8,641 bases of DNA, taken from the NCBI GenBank assembly GCA_018055515.1, contig JAGPHL010000017.1, positions 8,781 to 17,421 of the forward strand, read 5' to 3'. The position numbers and the translations under genes were made by a program. The notes under the pieces are model-generated. The model was not told the origin of the DNA. It worked only from the letters and a program-made list of their open reading frames with translations, and searched no databases. Source of the DNA: Anaerolineae bacterium. GTDB taxonomy: Bacteria > Chloroflexota > Anaerolineae > B4-G1 > SLSP01. This document shows positions 6,038-8,641 of this stretch, in pieces (the stretch's first letter is position 1; each line of letters begins with the position of its first letter).

Positions 6038-7924
6038 TTAGACCCCAATTTCCTCGGCGACATCGTCCATGCCCAGCTCGAGCAGCTTCGCCTTGGGAAT
6101 GAGGCCCTCTTTGGTCCAGCCCTTCGCGGCGTAGTACAGGTCCTTGAGATATTCCAATTCCTCGTCGGTGACCACATGGCCGGCAGAAGCGCCCTTTGTC
6201 ATGGGATCGTGCTTCCAGCGATACGGCAGATCATCATCCGCGCGCTTCCAGCCCTCGCGGATATTGAAGGCCTTCTTGATGGTGTGCGCGCGAATGCCGA
6301 TGAGTTCCACATCATCATAACCGAAGTTCCAGCCGGTCGTGGCATTGATGAGTTTGGCGATGGTGGGCCAGGCGCCGGCGCGGTCGGCCTTGCCGGTGAA
6401 GCACCGGCGGATGAACTTGCACAGCGGCAGCGTGTCATAGACCGCGGCGTATTCCTCGGAGCTGGCGGCGATCTCCCCACGGGTGTCGTCAATGGAGAAG
6501 CGATCCACCTCGCCCTGAATGTCGGGGTCGTAAGCCGCGCTGCGATTGTGACATCCACCGCGCGTTCCTACCGCAACACCGACGGAGAATGTCTTCAGGC
6601 CCCGCGCGTCGTAGCCGGGGCTTTCCAGGCCCTTGCTGTTCATCGCCCATTTGTAGGTCTCCGTGCCGCGCTCCGCGTCCACGATCTGACTGGCGCGGCG
6701 CGTCCCCTTGGAGAGCAAATCCCCGATGCCCTCGCGGTCGCGGATCATCTCCATGAGCGTGACCGCTGCCTCGGCGTTGCCGAAATGTGGCTCAAAGCCC
6801 TCCGGGTATTTGGCGCATTTGAAATCCTCTTTGGTAAAGATGCCGCGCTCGAACGTCTCCATGGCCCACGAAACGGTGACCCCGCCGCTCATCGCGTCCA
6901 TCCCGCCCTGATCGCAGATCTCGATGAGCTTGATGACGGCGCGCAAATCGTCAATGCCCAGGTTCGGCCCGTTGGCGAAGAGACATTCGTATTCGACGCC
7001 CGTCATCGCGCCCTTGTACGGCCCATCGGGCACTGCTGACATCTGCTCACAAGCGATGGGACATTGCGCGCAGGCGATCTTCTTGACCTTGTAGTGCGCG
7101 TCGAGATACTCGCCGCTGACCAGCTCCGCACCCTCGAAGACCCCCTCCTGGTAATTGCGGGTCGGCAGCAGCCCCAGCTTGTTCATGTTGAGCACGTTCG
7201 TCGAAGTACCCAGGATGCGATACTTGGCGGTGTAAGGCCCCTGCGAGGTCTCGGAAATCTGGAAGGAGAGCTGCATCAGCGTTTCGGGATCGGCGACGGT
7301 GACGCCGTGCGTGCCCCGCACCGAGACCGCCTTGAGTTTTTTAGAACCCCAGACCGCGCCATGCCCCGTCCGCCCCGCCTGTCGGCCGTCGTTGGTGACG
7401 TTGGCAAAGAGCACGCCCTTCTCGCCGGCCGGGCCGATGGTCGCCGAGCGCACCTGATCATCGCCGAGCTCCGCACGGATGGCCTCTTCGGTAGCGAAAG
7501 TGCCCAGGCCGAGCAGCTTGCTGGCGTCCCGGAACTGCACCCGGTCATCATCAATGAAGACGGTGATCCATTTGTCGCTCGCGCCATGGATGACGACGCC
7601 GTCCCACCTGGCGCGCTTGAGAGCAATCGAGAACCAGCTGCCGGAAAGGCTATCGCCGACAAGCCCCGTCAGCGGCGATTTGGAAGCCAGTCCATACTTG
7701 CCACCTACGGGCACCGGCGTCCCGGCGAAGATGCCGTTGGCGATGCAGATGGGATTGCCCGGAGACAGGGGATCGCAGCCGACCTCGATGTTCTCCCAGA
7801 GCAATCGCGTGGCCATAGAAACCCCGCCGATGTACAGCTTGTACCACGATTCGGGTTTCTCCTCAACCCAGGTCTTGCGCGTGCTCAGATCAATGTGAAG
7901 GATTTTGCCGCTATAACCATACAT
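6038..7924 (-). CDS. aor: Aldehyde:ferredoxin oxidoreductase (AOR family), W/Mo-pterin catalytic subunit
   Basis: This 628-residue AOR-family protein interconverts aldehydes and carboxylic acids using a bis-pyranopterin tungsten (or molybdenum) site and one [4Fe-4S] cluster. The N-terminal AOR domain begins with MYGYSGKILHIDLS, followed by a glycine-rich pterin-binding region (GGKYGLASKSPLTG at 74-87, TNDGRQAGRTGHGAVWGSKK at 177-196). Cluster ligands are C285-x2-C288-x3-C292, with C502 in the conserved D497-x4-C502 motif as the fourth. Candidate active-site residues are E311/E313 (GVEYE) and H459 (RGGCHN), by analogy with the family. Length is normal. The ATG at 7924 has AGGAGG seven bases upstream (7937-7932); a second ATG four bases downstream is out of frame. 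BamB of class II benzoyl-CoA reductase belongs to the same family, so the substrate could also be an acyl-CoA; sequence alone does not decide. The upstream moaD-like gene supports dedicated cofactor synthesis. Confidence 0.92.
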   Translation of the reverse strand: MYGYSGKILHIDLSTRKTWVEEKPESWYKLYIGGVSMATRLLWENIEVGCDPLSPGNPICIANGIFAGTPVPVGGKYGLASKSPLTGLVGDSLSGSWFSIALKRARWDGVVIHGASDKWITVFIDDDRVQFRDASKLLGLGTFATEEAIRAELGDDQVRSATIGPAGEKGVLFANVTNDGRQAGRTGHGAVWGSKKLKAVSVRGTHGVTVADPETLMQLSFQISETSQGPYTAKYRILGTSTNVLNMNKLGLLPTRNYQEGVFEGAELVSGEYLDAHYKVKKIACAQCPIACEQMSAVPDGPYKGAMTGVEYECLFANGPNLGIDDLRAVIKLIEICDQGGMDAMSGGVTVSWAMETFERGIFTKEDFKCAKYPEGFEPHFGNAEAAVTLMEMIRDREGIGDLLSKGTRRASQIVDAERGTETYKWAMNSKGLESPGYDARGLKTFSVGVAVGTRGGCHNRSAAYDPDIQGEVDRFSIDDTRGEIAASSEEYAAVYDTLPLCKFIRRCFTGKADRAGAWPTIAKLINATTGWNFGYDDVELIGIRAHTIKKAFNIREGWKRADDDLPYRWKHDPMTKGASAGHVVTDEELEYLKDLYYAAKGWTKEGLIPKAKLLELGMDDVAEEIGV

Positions 7925-7963
7925 ACAGGCGCCTCCTGCTTCGGTTAATGCTCTCAGAGTGTT

Positions 7964-8248
7964 TTAGCCGCCGGCGAGCACAGACAATATCACCAGACGG
8001 TCACCATCCTGGGGAGACAGGTCCAATTCAGACTCTGTCAGGATACGCTTGCCATTGAGGGCGATTTTGTTTTCGGGGAAAAGCTTCGCGCCATCAGCAT
8101 CAATGACCTGCCCGCCTAGCGCGGGGAAGCGCAGGGCCAACTGGCGCAGTACCTCACGATAAGAAGCCCCGGCGGGAAGCGACAACGTCACTTCCTGGAC
8201 GCCGGCCAACAAACGCGGGATACCCACAAATTCTACCCATATTTCCAT
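7964..8248 (-). CDS. moaD: MoaD/ThiS-like sulfur carrier protein
   Basis: This 94-residue ubiquitin-fold protein ends in LAGG, the C-terminal Gly-Gly that is adenylated and thiocarboxylated in MoaD. MoaD delivers sulfur for the dithiolene of molybdopterin, which is also the pterin of tungsten enzymes. It is the first gene of the operon, 39 nt before the AOR gene, and such MoaD-like genes often accompany AOR genes. No MoaE, MoaA or MoeA gene is in the window, so the rest of the pathway must lie elsewhere. The strongest ribosome site, AAGGAGG (8270-8264), lies 15 bases from the ATG, longer than usual, but no better in-frame start exists between them. A ThiS-like role is less likely given the AOR neighbour. 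Confidence 0.88.
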   Translation of the reverse strand: MEIWVEFVGIPRLLAGVQEVTLSLPAGASYREVLRQLALRFPALGGQVIDADGAKLFPENKIALNGKRILTESELDLSPQDGDRLVILSVLAGG

Positions 8249-8373
8249 CTCAAAAGCCCAACGCCTCCTTCAACAGCTATGAGTGAGAGAGTCGTAAGCC
8301 AATGCCAACAATATACTTCTATTTTATACGTAAATCATACAGACGCAAGGCAAGGGCCGTGATCTTTACCCTT

Positions 8374-8402
8374 ATTGTCGGCCCGCTCACGCCCTCTGTC
8401 AA
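8374..8402 (-). promoter_or_regulatory. Putative sigma70-type promoter of the AOR-Hdr operon
   Basis: On the minus strand a perfect -35 box TTGACA (8402-8397) is followed after 17 nt by GACAAT (8379-8374), four of six matches to TATAAT. Transcription would start near 8367, giving a leader of about 118 nt before the moaD ATG. A second, weaker candidate lies closer to the gene in an A+T-rich stretch: TTGCGT (8348-8343), 16 nt, TAAAAT (8326-8321). Confidence 0.5.
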
Positions 8403-8410
8403 GTGCCATT

Positions 8411-8427
8411 TCGCGCGCCGCGCGCGA
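8411..8427. promoter_or_regulatory. Perfect palindrome between divergent promoters, candidate operator
   Basis: TCGCGCGC and GCGCGCGA flank a single central C, giving a perfect 8+1+8 inverted repeat. It lies just upstream of the minus-strand -35 box (8402-8397), at about -44 to -60 of the predicted operon start, and upstream of the plus-strand -35 box (8461). That is a suitable place for a dimeric activator or repressor. The alternating CG composition could also produce this symmetry by chance or favour Z-DNA. Confidence 0.4.
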
Positions 8428-8460
8428 CGCTTTGAGAGAAAAATAGGCCAGATCATGGAG

Positions 8461-8488
8461 ATGACATTTTCCCCAAGCGTGATATACT
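8461..8488 (+). promoter_or_regulatory. Putative promoter of the nucleotidyltransferase-like gene
   Basis: ATGACA (8461-8466, five of six matches to TTGACA), a 16-nt spacer and TATACT (8483-8488, five of six matches to TATAAT) make a good sigma70-type promoter. The predicted start near 8495 leaves a leader of about 48-63 nt before the ATG at 8543 or 8558. The leader holds three copies of GCGCCAG (8510-8516, 8516-8522, 8534-8540) and no clear ribosome binding site. Confidence 0.55.
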
Positions 8489-8542
8489 TAGCCTGGTTAA
8501 GTAATTTTAGCGCCAGCGCCAGGCTGGACACGGGCGCCAGAA

Positions 8543-8641
8543 ATGGAACACGCGATGATGACGGCTACGGATGTCATTGAAATCGTGCAGTTATGCCAGG
8601 AGCACGCCATTGAGGTCATCCTCGATGGCGGTTGGGGCGTA
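8543..8641 (+). CDS. Nucleotidyltransferase-like protein, N-terminal fragment (cut by window end)
   Basis: Thirty-three codons are open to the window edge, after an in-frame TAA at 8498-8500. The peptide begins MEHAMMTATDVIEIVQLCQE and continues to LDGGWGV. An N-terminal helix followed by a (L/W)DGGWGVDAL-type strand is characteristic of lincosamide/aminoglycoside nucleotidyltransferase-like proteins (nucleotidyltransferase fold, GG motif before the catalytic acidic residues). Here the match stops at GGWGV, so the catalytic Asp residues lie beyond the window. Start may be the ATG at 8543, 8555 or 8558; none has a strong ribosome site, although a good promoter lies upstream. Chromosomal relatives are common and often of unknown substrate, so drug resistance should not be assumed. 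It is transcribed divergently from the AOR operon. Confidence 0.65.
   Translation, partial: MEHAMMTATDVIEIVQLCQEHAIEVILDGGWGV

Noticed and set aside
7064..7948. A 294-codon plus-strand frame opposite the AOR N-terminus
   Set aside because: Shadow of the AOR gene; no motif, and it ends inside the operon's regulatory gap.
8249..8367. Molybdenum/tungsten cofactor riboswitch in the operon leader
   Set aside because: The leader length and gene content invite this, but I see no extended stem architecture or conserved element of that class in the sequence.
8319..8531. A 70-codon minus-strand frame upstream of moaD
   Set aside because: No ribosome binding site, covers both predicted promoters, and no recognisable similarity.
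8302..8580. A 92-codon plus-strand frame in the divergent region
   Set aside because: It runs through the predicted promoter, overlaps the nucleotidyltransferase start in another frame, has no ribosome site and has low-information content.

Overview
This G+C-rich window is dominated by one minus-strand operon of seven genes, read from about 8400 down to 265. It encodes a tungsten- or molybdenum-pterin aldehyde:ferredoxin oxidoreductase (AOR) with a heterodisulfide-reductase-type (Hdr) electron-transfer system. Gene order in transcription direction is: MoaD-like sulfur carrier, AOR catalytic subunit, four-cluster ferredoxin, HdrA fused to an MvhD domain, HdrC with an extra C-terminal membrane segment, HdrB with two CCG motifs, and a 320-residue polyferredoxin. 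The content suggests a strictly anaerobic bacterium. An uncultured Chloroflexota, Desulfobacterota or Firmicutes member would fit, with a slight preference for Chloroflexota from the style of the genes. This is inference; no marker gene is present.

Layout. Positions 1-264 hold no supported gene. They contain two consecutive Rho-independent terminators for the operon, a third hairpin without a U-tract, and a G-quadruplex motif on the minus strand. Positions 265-8248 are the operon. Its genes are separated by 4-nt or shorter overlaps (hdrA/hdrC/hdrB) or by gaps of 21-78 nt, and nearly every gene has an AAGGAG-type ribosome binding site. The 78-nt gap between the ferredoxin and hdrA contains a hairpin plus T5 that could act as an attenuator. 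Positions 8249-8542 are a divergent promoter region, with a minus promoter for the operon, a plus promoter for the next gene, and a perfect 8+1+8 palindrome between them. From 8543 to the window end is the first 33 codons of a plus-strand gene resembling lincosamide/aminoglycoside nucleotidyltransferase-type proteins.

How the genes may work together (inference from families): the AOR oxidises an aldehyde, or reduces an acid or acyl compound, at very low potential and passes electrons to the four-cluster ferredoxin. This ferredoxin would feed the MvhD domain of HdrA, a place normally supplied by a hydrogenase or formate dehydrogenase, neither of which is in the window. HdrA carries FAD and could split or merge electron pairs between a low-potential ferredoxin (possibly the 320-residue polyferredoxin) and the HdrC-HdrB branch, whose disulfide-type acceptor is unknown. 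The HdrC membrane tail would tether this normally soluble complex to the membrane. The arrangement recalls class II benzoyl-CoA reductase (BamBCDEF) and AOR-Hdr clusters, but BamGHI-like genes are absent and the substrate cannot be read from sequence.
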